A stretch of 64,000 nucleotides of DNA from DUML01 sp050949905 (GCA_050949905.1 JBMNGP010000001.1:53055-117054); one strand, 5' to 3'. Counted from the first letter of the stretch, positions 7,804 to 15,614 are shown. Notes: a model not told the origin generated them from the letters alone. Made by a program: numbers and translations.

Positions 7804-8079
7804 GGGCTTTTCTCTTAACAACAAGGGTGTTAAGAGAAAAGCCCTGCATTATTCAGCCCAAAATTATTTATGAGGCTTTAATTCTTGAGTCCCGCCTGGC
7901 CGTAAGGTTCCAAGTTTCAAGACCCTGCTCTGGCAAGGTGGGAACCTGAATGTTGCTTTCCGTCTTCCTAACATAATTGCCAAACAATCAGCAGGCTTGA
8001 CGTACTCAAAACAATTACTTTCAGTTCCCCGAAACTAAAATAGGATCAAAACTTAGGAAACTCACGCACGAGGAAGGTT
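7804..8079 (-). ncRNA. ssrS: 6S RNA (ssrS-like) with its terminator
   Basis: The transcript would start near 8079, seven bases after a TATAAT box. It folds as one long rod. TGAGTTTC (8064-8057) pairs with GGGACTCA (7893-7886). CC(T)AAGTTT (8057-8050) pairs with AAACTTGG (7917-7910). GGGGAACTGAA (8030-8020) pairs with TTCAGGTTCCC (7950-7940). These leave an asymmetric open bubble in the middle, which is the sigma-A promoter-mimic architecture of 6S RNA. The 3' arm ends in CTTACGGCCAGGCGGGACTC, similar in layout to known 6S 3' ends. A perfect 17-bp hairpin (7804-7820 with 7828-7844) with TTGTTTT beyond it on this strand would terminate the transcript. The mature RNA is about 200 nt. Confidence 0.72.
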
Positions 8080-8085
8080 AAGACT

Positions 8086-8113
8086 ATTATATCATTTAGG
8101 TTTCAAGTGTAAA
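8086..8113 (-). promoter_or_regulatory. Promoter of the 6S-like RNA
   Basis: Read on the minus strand: TTTACA (8113-8108), 16 bases, TATAAT (8091-8086). The predicted start matches the 5' end of the rod-shaped RNA. Confidence 0.65.
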
Positions 8114-8174
8114 TACAAAGAAAATTCCAAATTTGTCTGAAGCTACATTGGCTGCCGCCTCATCTTCAAACTGT

Positions 8175-8376
8175 TTACTTGTTGGGATAGCGGGTGCTGT
8201 ACATATTCTCGCGTTTGCGATTGGAGCCGGTATGCTCGAACCTGTCCCTGCGTCCTGGATCAAACCTGTCGCGGCGGGGTTCATTAAATCTATCCCGGCG
8301 AGGCTGGTCATACCGGCGCTCACTAAACCTGTTCCTATGTGGCTGCCTGCTTCTTAACGGTAGATTCCTCAGTTAA
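8175..8376 (-). other. Frameshifted Arg-rich C-terminal tail of the DEAD-box helicase
   Basis: In the +1 frame relative to the helicase, the minus strand stays open from just after a TAA near 8385 to a TAA at 8177-8175. It encodes about 60 residues packed with Arg and repeats of RRDRF (RRDRFNEP, RRDRFDPG, RRDRFEHT), ending TRYPNK. This is the type of basic RNA-binding tail normal for CshA/DeaD-type helicases. The tail has no start of its own and abuts the annotated helicase stop, so it is best read as the missing C-terminus, separated by one extra base or by programmed frameshifting. Confidence 0.75.
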
Positions 8377-9672
8377 TTGGACCGGCGTAGTATCCGGTTC
8401 CTTGGTTAGGAGTTTAAGAGCTGCCGACAAGAGAGTAAGAGAATCATAAGTTTCCAAGAGCTCTTCGGCAATTTCTTTATACCTGCTGATATCTTTTTCT
8501 TCCACAGTTTTGAGAATTTTATCGATGGTTAGGCGCTGCTGCCCGGCTAAAGCATCACTTAAAGTCGGTAAAGGTTTGCGGGGTATTCTTCTTTTAGCCA
8601 CTTGCTCGATCAGCCTTAAGTGCCCGATTTCTCGGGGTGTGACCAGAGTAACGGCCAGGCCTGCTTTGCCGGCTCTGCCTGTCCGCCCGATGCGGTGTAC
8701 ATAGCTTTCCGGATCCTGAGGAATATCAAAATTATAGACATGAGTAACCCCGCTGATATCCAGCCCGCGAGCTGCTACATCGGTTGCCACCAGGATATCG
8801 GTGAGGCCTTCTTTAAAGTGCCGCATGACGGTATCCCGCCTGGCTTGAGTCAAGTCACCATGGATACCTTCGGCTGAATAGCCTCTTTTGCTTAAGGCTT
8901 CAAAGAGCTCATCTACTCGTCTCTTGGTGCGGCCGAAGACTATGGCGAGATCCGGCGAATGAATATCCAGCATCCGGCAGAGGACATCAAATTTTTGTTT
9001 TTCCTGAACTTCTACATAATACTGTTCGATCTGGGGAACTGTCATCTCTTTGGCTTGAATCCCGATAAACTCAGGGTTTTTCATAAACCGCTGGGCTAGA
9101 TCCTTAATCGGCTTGGGCATGGTAGCCGAAAAGAGCAAAGTTTGGCGTTCGGCAGGCACCTCTTGCAGGATATTTTCAATATCTTCGACAAAGCCCATGC
9201 TGAGCATCTCATCGGCTTCATCGAGGATAACAATCTCAATGTTTTGCAGGCGGACTGTTTTGCGCCGCATATGATCCATCAAACGCCCCGGGGTGCCGAC
9301 AATGATTTGCGGGCGGTTTTTCAGAGCCCGGATCTGACGGTCAATATCCTGGCCGCCATAAACCGGTAAAGCCCGGACACCTTTAAAGTGGCCGATTCTG
9401 TTTAATTCTTCGGCTACTTGGATAGCTAATTCTCTGGTTGGGGTAATAACCAGCCCTTTAACACTTTCTCTTTCTGCCGGCAGCCTCTCAATCATGGGAA
9501 TCCCAAAAGCTGCCGTTTTTCCGGTCCCTGTTTGAGCTTGCCCGATAAGATCCCGGCCTGCTAAACCAAGGGGAATAGTTTTTTCTTGAATAGGTGTGGT
9601 TTCTTCAAAACCCATGTCCGCGATAGCTCTAATTAGAGGTTCACTAAGGCCTATTTCATTAAAAGTGGACAT
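8335..9672 (-). CDS. DEAD-box ATP-dependent RNA helicase (CshA/DeaD type), tail out of frame
   Basis: 445 residues as read. Motifs: Q-motif TTPIQ near 25-30, motif I AQTGTGKT at 46-53, PTRELA near 78, TPGR near 127, DEAD at 151-154, SATMP near 183, and HRIGRTGRAG near 325. These unwind structured RNA in ribosome assembly and mRNA decay. The reading frame ends at KKQAAT, whereas a 60-residue Arg-rich tail continues in the +1 frame to 8175; with it the protein would be about 500 residues, the family norm. The core is intact, so the short form could still be active. AAGGAG lies upstream of the ATG. Confidence 0.93.
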   Translation of the reverse strand: MSTFNEIGLSEPLIRAIADMGFEETTPIQEKTIPLGLAGRDLIGQAQTGTGKTAAFGIPMIERLPAERESVKGLVITPTRELAIQVAEELNRIGHFKGVRALPVYGGQDIDRQIRALKNRPQIIVGTPGRLMDHMRRKTVRLQNIEIVILDEADEMLSMGFVEDIENILQEVPAERQTLLFSATMPKPIKDLAQRFMKNPEFIGIQAKEMTVPQIEQYYVEVQEKQKFDVLCRMLDIHSPDLAIVFGRTKRRVDELFEALSKRGYSAEGIHGDLTQARRDTVMRHFKEGLTDILVATDVAARGLDISGVTHVYNFDIPQDPESYVHRIGRTGRAGKAGLAVTLVTPREIGHLRLIEQVAKRRIPRKPLPTLSDALAGQQRLTIDKILKTVEEKDISRYKEIAEELLETYDSLTLLSAALKLLTKEPDTTPVQLTEESTVKKQAAT

Positions 9673-9923
9673 TCTTCTAAGAGTCTCCTTTACAATTATT
9701 TGGTGGTTATGAGGATAAGTTGTTTTTACAGAGGATGTAAAGACTAATTATAGCTTTAGCCTGTTTCCCAATATTTATAATTCATAGTTTGAATCTTTTT
9801 AACTCCTTAACCTAAATTAATATATGTTGATTATAGCTTAAGAATAGGCAGAAAGAAAATACAGCCACCGGTATTCATTATCTTTAAGGCCGAACATATA
9901 TATGAAGTGTAGGAGGTGCAGAA
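9673..9923. other. Divergent leader region of the helicase gene
   Basis: An A/T-rich 250-base spacer upstream of the helicase start. Long leaders are common for cold-responsive DEAD-box genes, but I see no recognised riboswitch or strong hairpin here. No promoter hexamers stand out with proper spacing. Confidence 0.35.
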
Positions 9924-9998
9924 ATGTTTACAAAGCATTGGATGCTGAGAGAAGTGGCTCATTGTAAAGAGGGCTGCCGTAGAAAGTCCTGGGCATGA
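9924..9998 (+). CDS. Possible 24-residue peptide with CxxxC
   Basis: ATG at 9924 is preceded by AGGAGGTG with five bases spacing, an excellent ribosome site, and reads 24 codons to TGA (MFTKHWMLREVAHCKEGC and so on, ending RKSWA). The product is basic with two cysteines. A strong terminator follows 16 bases later, so the unit looks like a complete mini-transcript. No family is recognised. It could be a real small protein or part of a structured RNA. Confidence 0.4.
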   Translation: MFTKHWMLREVAHCKEGCRRKSWA

Positions 9999-10013
9999 CC
10001 TTAAAAGGCCCAA

Positions 10014-10087
10014 GCTAAAGGGGGATGGTTCCCGGGCAGCTGAAGTGCTGACCGGAATCCATCCCCCTTTAGCGAGAAAGTGTTTTT
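10014..10087 (+). terminator. Long terminator hairpin behind the small peptide
   Basis: GCTAAAGGGGGATGG (10014-10028) pairs perfectly with CCATCCCCCTTTAGC (10059-10073). Inner TTCC/GGAA and CAGC/GCTG pairs extend the stem. GTTTTT follows at 10081-10086. It could also end the TerC gene arriving from the other side, though the T-tract favours the plus strand. Confidence 0.65.
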
Positions 10088-10115
10088 CCCTGATATTATA
10101 TTTGTACTAAACCCG

Positions 10116-10805
10116 TTATTTTGCCAGCGAAGATTGAGCACGCTTCTGCTTTTTGAATTTTCCGGCTAGCAGGACTCCAACAACAATTGCGGCTATCAGG
10201 GAATATTTAATAATTGCTGGGGCAAAAAAGCTGTGGAGGAAAGGTTCCTCGGTAATCATTTTGCCGGCTGTATAGGCAATTACGCCCGCCCCGATATTAA
10301 TAATAATGGGAAAACGATCCATAAGCTTAATGATTAAAGTGCTCCCGAAAACCATAATAGGGATACTGATAATTAGGCCGATTACAACCATCAAATAACT
10401 GCCATGCGATGCTCCGGCGACAGCCAAGACATTATCCAGCCCCATAACGGCATCGGCAACAATAATCGTAATCACTGCCGCGAGCAATGAATCTTTCGCT
10501 TCCACATTTTCATGATCATCTTTTTTAGCTAATAACTTATAAGCAATGCAAATCAAAAGCAGGCCTCCGCCCAGCATAAGCCCTTGGATCTGCAAGAGCC
10601 AGACAACAGCCAGAGTAGCTGCGATCCGGAGAACAATTGCCCCGGCAGTTCCCAAGACAATTCCTTTGAGCTGGACGTTTTTCGGCAGATTGCGGCAGGC
10701 TAAACCAATAACGATCGCATTATCACCGGCGAGTACCAGGTCAATCATTACTATGGAAAAGAGTGATGTTAAGAATTGTGCGACAGATAGCCCGAGGATT
10801 TCCAT
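10116..10805 (-). CDS. TerC/YkoY-family membrane protein, probable Mn2+ exporter
   Basis: 229 residues from the ATG at 10805, which has AAGGAAGG upstream; an upstream in-frame GTG falls inside the riboswitch terminator and is unlikely. Seven or so membrane helices. Two TerC signatures with acidic residues lie in the membrane: DLVLAGDNAIVIGLA near residue 22 and DAVMGLDNVLAVAG near residue 120. Members under yybP-ykoY control (YkoY/MeeY, Alx) export manganese, possibly metallating secreted enzymes. The leader carries exactly that riboswitch. The gene is monocistronic. Confidence 0.9.
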   Translation of the reverse strand: MEILGLSVAQFLTSLFSIVMIDLVLAGDNAIVIGLACRNLPKNVQLKGIVLGTAGAIVLRIAATLAVVWLLQIQGLMLGGGLLLICIAYKLLAKKDDHENVEAKDSLLAAVITIIVADAVMGLDNVLAVAGASHGSYLMVVIGLIISIPIMVFGSTLIIKLMDRFPIIINIGAGVIAYTAGKMITEEPFLHSFFAPAIIKYSLIAAIVVGVLLAGKFKKQKRAQSSLAK

Positions 10806-10841
10806 TATTTCCTTCCTTTCATTTTTGAAATAGTGGAGAGT

Positions 10842-10954
10842 GCAAAATAAAAAGACCTTAACCAAATGGTGAAGGTCTTGCTAACAACAAAGTTGCCTCA
10901 AAGCCGGGAATTTTAATCCGAAATGACGACTTTAAGATTAAGCTACTCCCCTTG
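10842..10954 (-). promoter_or_regulatory. yybP-ykoY manganese riboswitch with intrinsic terminator, leader of the TerC gene
   Basis: Read on the minus strand, the leader shows the conserved blocks in order: AAGGGGAGTAGC, GTCGTCATTTCGG, then CCCGGCTTTGAGG and GTTGTTAGCAAGACC. These are the two helix arms of the Mn2+-binding yybP-ykoY aptamer. AGACCTT (10853-10859) and AAGGTCT (10872-10878) then form a terminator with TTTTTATTTT after it. The aptamer's closing strand overlaps the terminator's stem, so Mn2+ binding should favour read-through. Confidence 0.92.
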
Positions 10955-10962
10955 ACAAGATT

Positions 10963-10991
10963 AGTATACCTAGGAAAAGAAAGTATAGCAA
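10963..10991 (-). promoter_or_regulatory. Promoter of the TerC riboswitch transcript
   Basis: TTGCTA (10991-10986), 17 bases, TATACT (10968-10963) on the minus strand; transcription would start just ahead of the riboswitch. Confidence 0.65.
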
Positions 10992-11106
10992 GGAAAAATT
11001 CTTAAATTTTAAAAGAAAAAATACTATGATAATTCTAATTATTCACAATTTAACGATTACATTTCGTACCTAATATTTAAAAATTTAGGTTTAAAGTAAA
11101 TTCTAC

Positions 11107-11141
11107 AACTTTATACGGTTTAATTTAGGAGTTAATGCGCT
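11107..11141. repeat. 28-bp direct repeat, copy 1
   Basis: AACTTTATACGGTTTAATTT followed by AGGAGTTA is identical to 14659-14686; similarity continues to 11141 with two mismatches. The stop codon of the 84-residue gene lies inside it. Confidence 0.7.
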
Positions 11142-11386
11142 GTTCTTTTAGATTCTTTAGCCTTATTTCTTAAGATGCTTAGATATTCTTCAGCTTCATC
11201 TCTGGTAAAGAATACTTCTACTCGGTCATCGGCAATCTCGGCATCATCCCAGGTCAGAAACTTGCCATGGGGCAGCTTGGCAATGCACCAGGAAACATCA
11301 TCATCCTGGAATATAGTGGTGCTGTTACCAACCATTTCTTCATAGTCAATAAACCCGAAAGATTTGGCAAAATGGTCCTTATTCAT
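11132..11386 (-). CDS. Hypothetical acidic 84-residue protein
   Basis: No family recognised. Sequence is acidic and globular-looking, with aromatic pairs (FGFIDYEEM, DVSWCIAKL, KFLTWDDAEI) and a C-terminal helix (TRDEAEEYLSILRNKAKES). No signal peptide or membrane helix. AAGGGAG precedes the ATG. Its stop overlaps the 28-bp repeat shared with 14659. It lies 70 bases downstream of the Crp/Fnr gene on the same strand, so co-transcription is possible. Confidence 0.6.
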   Translation of the reverse strand: MNKDHFAKSFGFIDYEEMVGNSTTIFQDDDVSWCIAKLPHGKFLTWDDAEIADDRVEVFFTRDEAEEYLSILRNKAKESKRTAH

Positions 11387-11460
11387 CCTTATGCTCCCTT
11401 GTCATATTATTACTCTAGTTTGTTACCCTTGGCCCAAGACTATACATGGAACAAGACTTT

Positions 11461-12153
11461 TTACTCACATAATTCTTTCAAAGCTTGAAAGTCTTTGAGC
11501 TTAACTGCCGTACCGTAAAAATCAAGGAGACCCTCATCCCGCATCTTGCCAAGCTCCCGGGAGAGGGAAGGGCGGCTGACATTAATAAAATCTGCTAATT
11601 CATTGCGGTTAAAGTTTAATTGGAAGGTCGTGCGGCCGTTTTTATTATATTCCTCCAAAAGATAGCAGCAAATTTTACCCCGCAGGCTTCTAATGGAGAG
11701 GTATTCAACTTTTTTATTCAACATCTGGGCTCTGTTAGCCAGGACTTTAAGCATATTCATGATCAGCAGTTTATGGCTGGTACAAACCTTTTCACAGCAG
11801 CCTACAATTTTATCCTGAGAGAAGAACATCACGGTGCAGTTAGACTGGGCTATTACTGTCATTGGCCAAGTTTCTTTGCCTGAGTAAGCAGCCATTTCCC
11901 CGAACATTTCACCGGTTTCCAGGAGGCCGATAATCACTCGGCTGCCGGAGGCAGTCTCCTTGGTTAAAGCTACCGCCCCGCTGAGAACAATTCCGATTTC
12001 GGTAAAGACATTGCCGGCCAGAGTAATGTAATCACCTTTTTTGAATTCACTGATTTTAAGGTTCATACATTGCAGGACACCAAGCAATTGCTCGGTAGGT
12101 ATGCCATCAAAAAGTGCACACTTGCTGATTGAACCCAGCCATTTACGGTACAC
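11461..12153 (-). CDS. Crp/Fnr family transcriptional regulator
   Basis: About 230 residues. An N-terminal cyclic-nucleotide-binding-type beta-roll occupies residues ~10-125 (KKGDYITLAGN, GEMFGEMAAYSG) and a C-terminal winged helix ~150-225 with recognition segment RNELADFINVSRPSLSREL. Cys residues at CTVMFF and GCCEKVC are scattered, not the Fnr N-terminal cluster, so an Fe-S sensor is not supported. I prefer the GTG at 12153, which has AAGGAGG seven bases upstream, over the in-frame ATG at 12174 that precedes that site. The effector is unknown. Confidence 0.88.
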   Translation of the reverse strand: MYRKWLGSISKCALFDGIPTEQLLGVLQCMNLKISEFKKGDYITLAGNVFTEIGIVLSGAVALTKETASGSRVIIGLLETGEMFGEMAAYSGKETWPMTVIAQSNCTVMFFSQDKIVGCCEKVCTSHKLLIMNMLKVLANRAQMLNKKVEYLSIRSLRGKICCYLLEEYNKNGRTTFQLNFNRNELADFINVSRPSLSRELGKMRDEGLLDFYGTAVKLKDFQALKELCE

Positions 12154-12234
12154 GACAACTCCTCCTTCAACCATTTATCTAAGATTGATTCCTAATTTAT
12201 TATACAACGAACCTTATAATAAATAAAAGAAAGA

Positions 12235-12274
12235 CTGCTGCCAATACCAACAAAGTTGGAAAATTTAGCAGCAG
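12235..12274 (-). terminator. Terminator of the sleB-ypeB operon
   Basis: CTGCTGC (12235-12241) pairs with GCAGCAG (12268-12274), with an inner CCAAC/GTTGG hairpin. The minus-strand exit reads TCTTTCTTTTATTT. Confidence 0.6.
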
Positions 12275-12334
12275 CCTTAAGAGTTTTAGAGCACCGGCTA
12301 ATATTAATAAGTCTTGACAGTCGTTGAGTAAGGA

Positions 12335-13708
12335 TTACTGTAAAAATTCCCCCCGGGGGGTACGGATTATTCTTTGAATTTTTTCCTCCGTTCCATTCTG
12401 GGCATTGATATAGACTAAGAAATCTTCATCATTGATACTGCCTCGGAATTCATAACAAAAAGCTTCTTCCCAGCCAGGCAGGGAAATGATAGCCAGCCTG
12501 TTTTCTTTAATGGCAAGGTCGGAACGCAGTTTTTTCTTAGCCTCAGCCAAAGTCAGCTTAGGTTTTAAATTCCGGTCGTGATGATACAGCCAATACGGTG
12601 TGGAGTCATAAGAGGTTATTTGGCCGTTGTCCCTTCCGACAGTCAGCCTTATTTTGTCGGGATAAATCCGGACATCCTGATCTTCGCTGACTGCTTCCAG
12701 TTGAATATATCCGCCGAAGTCTTCGGTGGAAGTTTTAACAAACTCTTTCCAGCCTATAGTTTTTAAGGTTTTCATCGCTCGGGATACGGTTTGCTCCACT
12801 GTCAATTGCTGCAAGCCTAAGGGGCGTTCGTCCCGGAAGAGGGTGACTACCCCTCCTTTTTTACAGACATCTACCGTAGCACTTTCATACTCAAAGATAT
12901 ACCCGCCCAAAGGGCCGTTAGACGTACCAACCGCTTTGGGGCTGGGATGATCATAACCAATTATTTTGAGAAAGTCAGTTGCAATGGCCTGCGCTTCTGC
13001 TTCAGTTACGCTACTTTTCGGCAGTCCCAGTGGTTCAGGGACAGCGTGGGTATCTGTCTGGCCGCTGTAAGAGAAAGGAGGTAATTTTTGCAGGGAAGCA
13101 TCAAGCTGTTCGAGGCTGGATCTGACTGTAGTGGGTTTATTTTGTTCACCTTCGTCCCCTTGAGCGGCTGTCGGTACTGTGGATGGGCTGCGGAAATTCC
13201 AGGAGGCTTGACCGGAGCCTTTATCCAGCCAGGCAATATTCTCGGTATTGAGGTTAACATAAAACTCCTGGACATCACGATTAACAGTAAGCAAACGATC
13301 GTGCATATCGGCCAGGTTTTTTTCCTGCTCGGCTCCAAGCCGGTCTCCTTTGGCAATTCGCTGTGTTAATATCCCCGTATATTCACCAATTTGATTGAGA
13401 AACTGGTCAACATAGCCTAAACCGAATTCTTTGGCAGGCAGGAAGGAAAGATCCTTGATAGCCGTATTGCTCTGTTGGGAGGATTGGCTTAAATAGTAAA
13501 TTTGTTGGGTAGGAGTGCCTGCTGCCCTGCTTTTGGCCAAATTTGTTTCCAGGGAGTCCAGCTGGGTTACAAAATCCGCCAGTGACCTCCGATACTGGTT
13601 TTCGGTAGCAATTTTTAATTCCTCAGCCCTTCTGTATTCACTTACCCCCCATAAAAGGGAGAGTGTCAGAACCACTCCCAGAGCTCTTAACCAAAATCTA
13701 TAAGTCAT
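12335..13708 (-). CDS. ypeB: Germination protein YpeB
   Basis: 457 residues from the ATG at 13708 (GGGGGTCAAGGA upstream). An N-terminal membrane anchor (FWLRALGVVLTLSLLWGV) is followed by a helical domain, then PepSY-type repeats in the C-terminal half (AEAQAIATDFLKIIGYD and AKKKLRSDLAIKENRL). YpeB is needed for the stable deposition of the SleB lysin in the spore and is degraded on germination. It directly follows sleB with an 11-base gap, the standard arrangement. It identifies the organism as a spore former. Confidence 0.95.
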   Translation of the reverse strand: MTYRFWLRALGVVLTLSLLWGVSEYRRAEELKIATENQYRRSLADFVTQLDSLETNLAKSRAAGTPTQQIYYLSQSSQQSNTAIKDLSFLPAKEFGLGYVDQFLNQIGEYTGILTQRIAKGDRLGAEQEKNLADMHDRLLTVNRDVQEFYVNLNTENIAWLDKGSGQASWNFRSPSTVPTAAQGDEGEQNKPTTVRSSLEQLDASLQKLPPFSYSGQTDTHAVPEPLGLPKSSVTEAEAQAIATDFLKIIGYDHPSPKAVGTSNGPLGGYIFEYESATVDVCKKGGVVTLFRDERPLGLQQLTVEQTVSRAMKTLKTIGWKEFVKTSTEDFGGYIQLEAVSEDQDVRIYPDKIRLTVGRDNGQITSYDSTPYWLYHHDRNLKPKLTLAEAKKKLRSDLAIKENRLAIISLPGWEEAFCYEFRGSINDEDFLVYINAQNGTEEKIQRIIRTPRGEFLQ

Positions 13709-13719
13709 TCCTTGACCCC

Positions 13720-14412
13720 CTAACGTGTAAAGATATGCTTGCCAATTTGGATAATCTGCGGCCGGGACCACATAAATTTATTGGTTGTTTTGGCTGGGTT
13801 AAAAAAGAAAAGCGCTCCATAGGAAGGATCGGTTCCGTTTAAGGCCTCATAGGTAGCATTAATAGCGGAAGATACCGGGTTTTTCCAAATTTCTCCGTTA
13901 GCGACCGGTGAAAAAGCTCCGGGTTCATATATAACATCAGGAATGCTATTTGGGAATTGCGAGCTTTTAATCCGATTCAACACCACTGCGGCGACTGCTA
14001 CTTGTCCGCGGTAAGGTTCTCCCTTAGCCTCAGCACTAACTAATCTGGCCAGCAGGTTAATGTCCGAACTTTTATACCCTACAGATTTTCCGCCAGTGGT
14101 AACACTTTGGCCTGTTAGTCTTTTCAATTCACTAATTGTCCGGGGCCCGGCCAGACCATCTACAGCCAGTCCGTGCTCTTTCTGAAACAAGCGGACTCCG
14201 GCTTCAGTTTGACGGCCAAAAATGCCGTCAAGCGGCCCCACCACATAGCCCAGCATCTGCAGTCTTTTCTGTAACTCCGTGACCTCGGGCCCCCTGGAAC
14301 CTCTGGCTAGGAGGCGGTCGCCGAGAGCAGCATTGCTGACTGAAGAAGTGCATATAGTCAAAAGAAGCAATACAGTTGTTAAGACAATCCATGGGCGAAG
14401 GCGGGAAAACAT
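13720..14412 (-). CDS. sleB: Spore cortex-lytic enzyme SleB
   Basis: 230 residues from the ATG at 14412, with AGAGGTG upstream. A signal peptide (PWIVLTTVLLLLTICTSSV, then SNA) leads to a peptidoglycan-binding repeat (residues ~40-100, GPEVTELQKRLQMLGY) and a hydrolase_2 catalytic domain (~115-230) with LLARLVSAEAKGEP containing the catalytic Glu, and KNPVSSA/ALNGTDPSYGA motifs. It is a lytic transglycosylase that breaks cortex muramic-delta-lactam glycan on germination. It is first in the sleB-ypeB operon. Confidence 0.96.
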   Translation of the reverse strand: MFSRLRPWIVLTTVLLLLTICTSSVSNAALGDRLLARGSRGPEVTELQKRLQMLGYVVGPLDGIFGRQTEAGVRLFQKEHGLAVDGLAGPRTISELKRLTGQSVTTGGKSVGYKSSDINLLARLVSAEAKGEPYRGQVAVAAVVLNRIKSSQFPNSIPDVIYEPGAFSPVANGEIWKNPVSSAINATYEALNGTDPSYGALFFFNPAKTTNKFMWSRPQIIQIGKHIFTR

Positions 14413-14557
14413 GATATCACCTCTTGCTCTTTTTTCCATTAGTCTGCCTTAAGAAGGTTAAATTTATCCAAAGAACAAGTTTTAAAGATAAGGCCGTAGC
14501 TTCCTGCCAAAATCAAAAAAAGATTTGCAAAAAGATTCAGATAACTTGTATTAAGTG

Positions 14558-14587
14558 TGTTATAATTTAGGTGTAGGATGTCGGACA
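14558..14587 (+). promoter_or_regulatory. Extended -10 promoter and FadR-type operator for the GntR gene
   Basis: TGTTATAAT (14558-14566) is an extended -10 box. TGTCGGACA (14579-14587) lies at about +7 and shares the GTCnGAC core with the site at 15604, suggesting autoregulation by the FadR-type protein. Confidence 0.5.
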
Positions 14588-14658
14588 ACTATTCAGGCCA
14601 CTGAAACAAACAAAGACTCAATGATGAATGCTGGCAGTACTAAGAAACTTGCAGTAAG

Positions 14659-14693
14659 AACTTTATACGGTTTAATTTAGGAGTTATTGCACT
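14659..14693. repeat. 28-bp direct repeat, copy 2
   Basis: Identical over 14659-14686 to 11107-11134. Here it lies in the leader of the FadR-type regulator, ending just before its start. Confidence 0.7.
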
Positions 14694-14713
14694 GGGGTAG
14701 AAAGGATGGTTAT

Positions 14714-15427
14714 ATGGAGATTAAACCAATTAAGAACCGCAGAACTACCGAGATTATTTTGGAACAAATCAAGAATTTTATGATCCAGGGGCATCTTAAT
14801 CCTGGGGATAAATTACCGACAGAGATGGAATTGGCGGATAAGTTCGAAGTGAGCCGGACATCGGTCCGGGAAGCTCTGGCGGCTTTAAGCCTGACCGGAA
14901 TATTAGAGATTCGCCAGGGTGAAGGTATTTTCGTGAAAAAATCCCCTTCCAACGCAGTTATTGAACCCCTAAGTTTTATATTGCTTTTGGAAAAGGATCA
15001 ATTGCAAAATATCCTGGAAGTACGCAAGGCTTTAGAAGTTGAGGCCGCCGCTCTGGCAGCTCAAAGAAGAGACCGGGAAGATTTAGCGGCAATCCAAACC
15101 TTAATAGAAAAGATGGAGAAGGATCTGCCTGAAGCCAAAAACAGCGAAAATATTGACTTAGCCTTTCACCTCTCTATAGCCAAAGCCAGTAAGAATCCCC
15201 TTTTAGATCGCCTGATGAACACTGTACAGGAAATAATTAGCCAGACACTGCATGTCACCCGAGCCCTTTGGCTGAATTCCGGGACTACTGAAAGGCTGTT
15301 TGAAGAGCACAAGGATATTCTCCTGGCTATAGCCGACCAGGACGGCGGCAAAGCCCGCCAGCTGATGTATGAACATCTGGTCAAGGTAGAAAATGAGCTT
15401 CGCAGGCTGCGGCAAATGGAAGTCTGA
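14714..15427 (+). CDS. FadR-subfamily GntR transcriptional regulator of the adjacent 2-hydroxyacid oxidase genes
   Basis: 237 residues from the ATG at 14714 (AAGGA eight bases before). The winged-helix domain occupies residues ~8-75 (GDKLPTEMELADKFEVSRTS, VREALAAL) and the all-helical FCD ligand domain ~95-230 with metal-site residues (EVRKALEVEAAALAA, HLSIAKAS, EEHKDILLAI). It is of the LldR/GlcC/PdhR type, which bind carboxylates. The FadR gene is upstream of the glcD/glcF-like genes, and a TGGTCAGACCA site lies between. The probable inducer is lactate or glycolate, by context. Confidence 0.9.
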   Translation: MEIKPIKNRRTTEIILEQIKNFMIQGHLNPGDKLPTEMELADKFEVSRTSVREALAALSLTGILEIRQGEGIFVKKSPSNAVIEPLSFILLLEKDQLQNILEVRKALEVEAAALAAQRRDREDLAAIQTLIEKMEKDLPEAKNSENIDLAFHLSIAKASKNPLLDRLMNTVQEIISQTLHVTRALWLNSGTTERLFEEHKDILLAIADQDGGKARQLMYEHLVKVENELRRLRQMEV

Positions 15428-15542
15428 GTTTTGTAAGACGACAGTTATACGGAATGAAGTCTTAAATTGCTGCCGAAAAGCAAATTAGAATCGTAAACAA
15501 TTTAAGAATAAATAAAATAGTGTTTTTTTTCTGACAAATATA

Positions 15543-15614
15543 TTTACAAATAACGGGTAATCCCGCTATAATGATTCTAGATATTTACATGTATTATGTA
15601 TGATGGTCAGACCA
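15543..15614 (+). promoter_or_regulatory. Promoter and FadR-type operator of the oxidase operon
   Basis: TTTACA (15543-15548), 18 bases, TATAAT (15567-15572), then a palindrome TGGTCAGACCA (15604-15614) at about +25 to +35. The palindrome fits the TNGTNNNACNA type bound by LldR-like FadR proteins. Confidence 0.65.

Noticed and set aside
8133..8357. Plus-strand 74-codon frame rich in PVP-type repeats opposite the helicase tail
   Set aside because: It is the shadow of the Arg-rich minus-strand tail, which has a sensible composition; the plus frame has no ribosome site.
9924..10087. T-box, RNase P or SRP RNA in the unit before TerC
   Set aside because: None of the required conserved blocks are present, and no plus-strand gene follows to be controlled.
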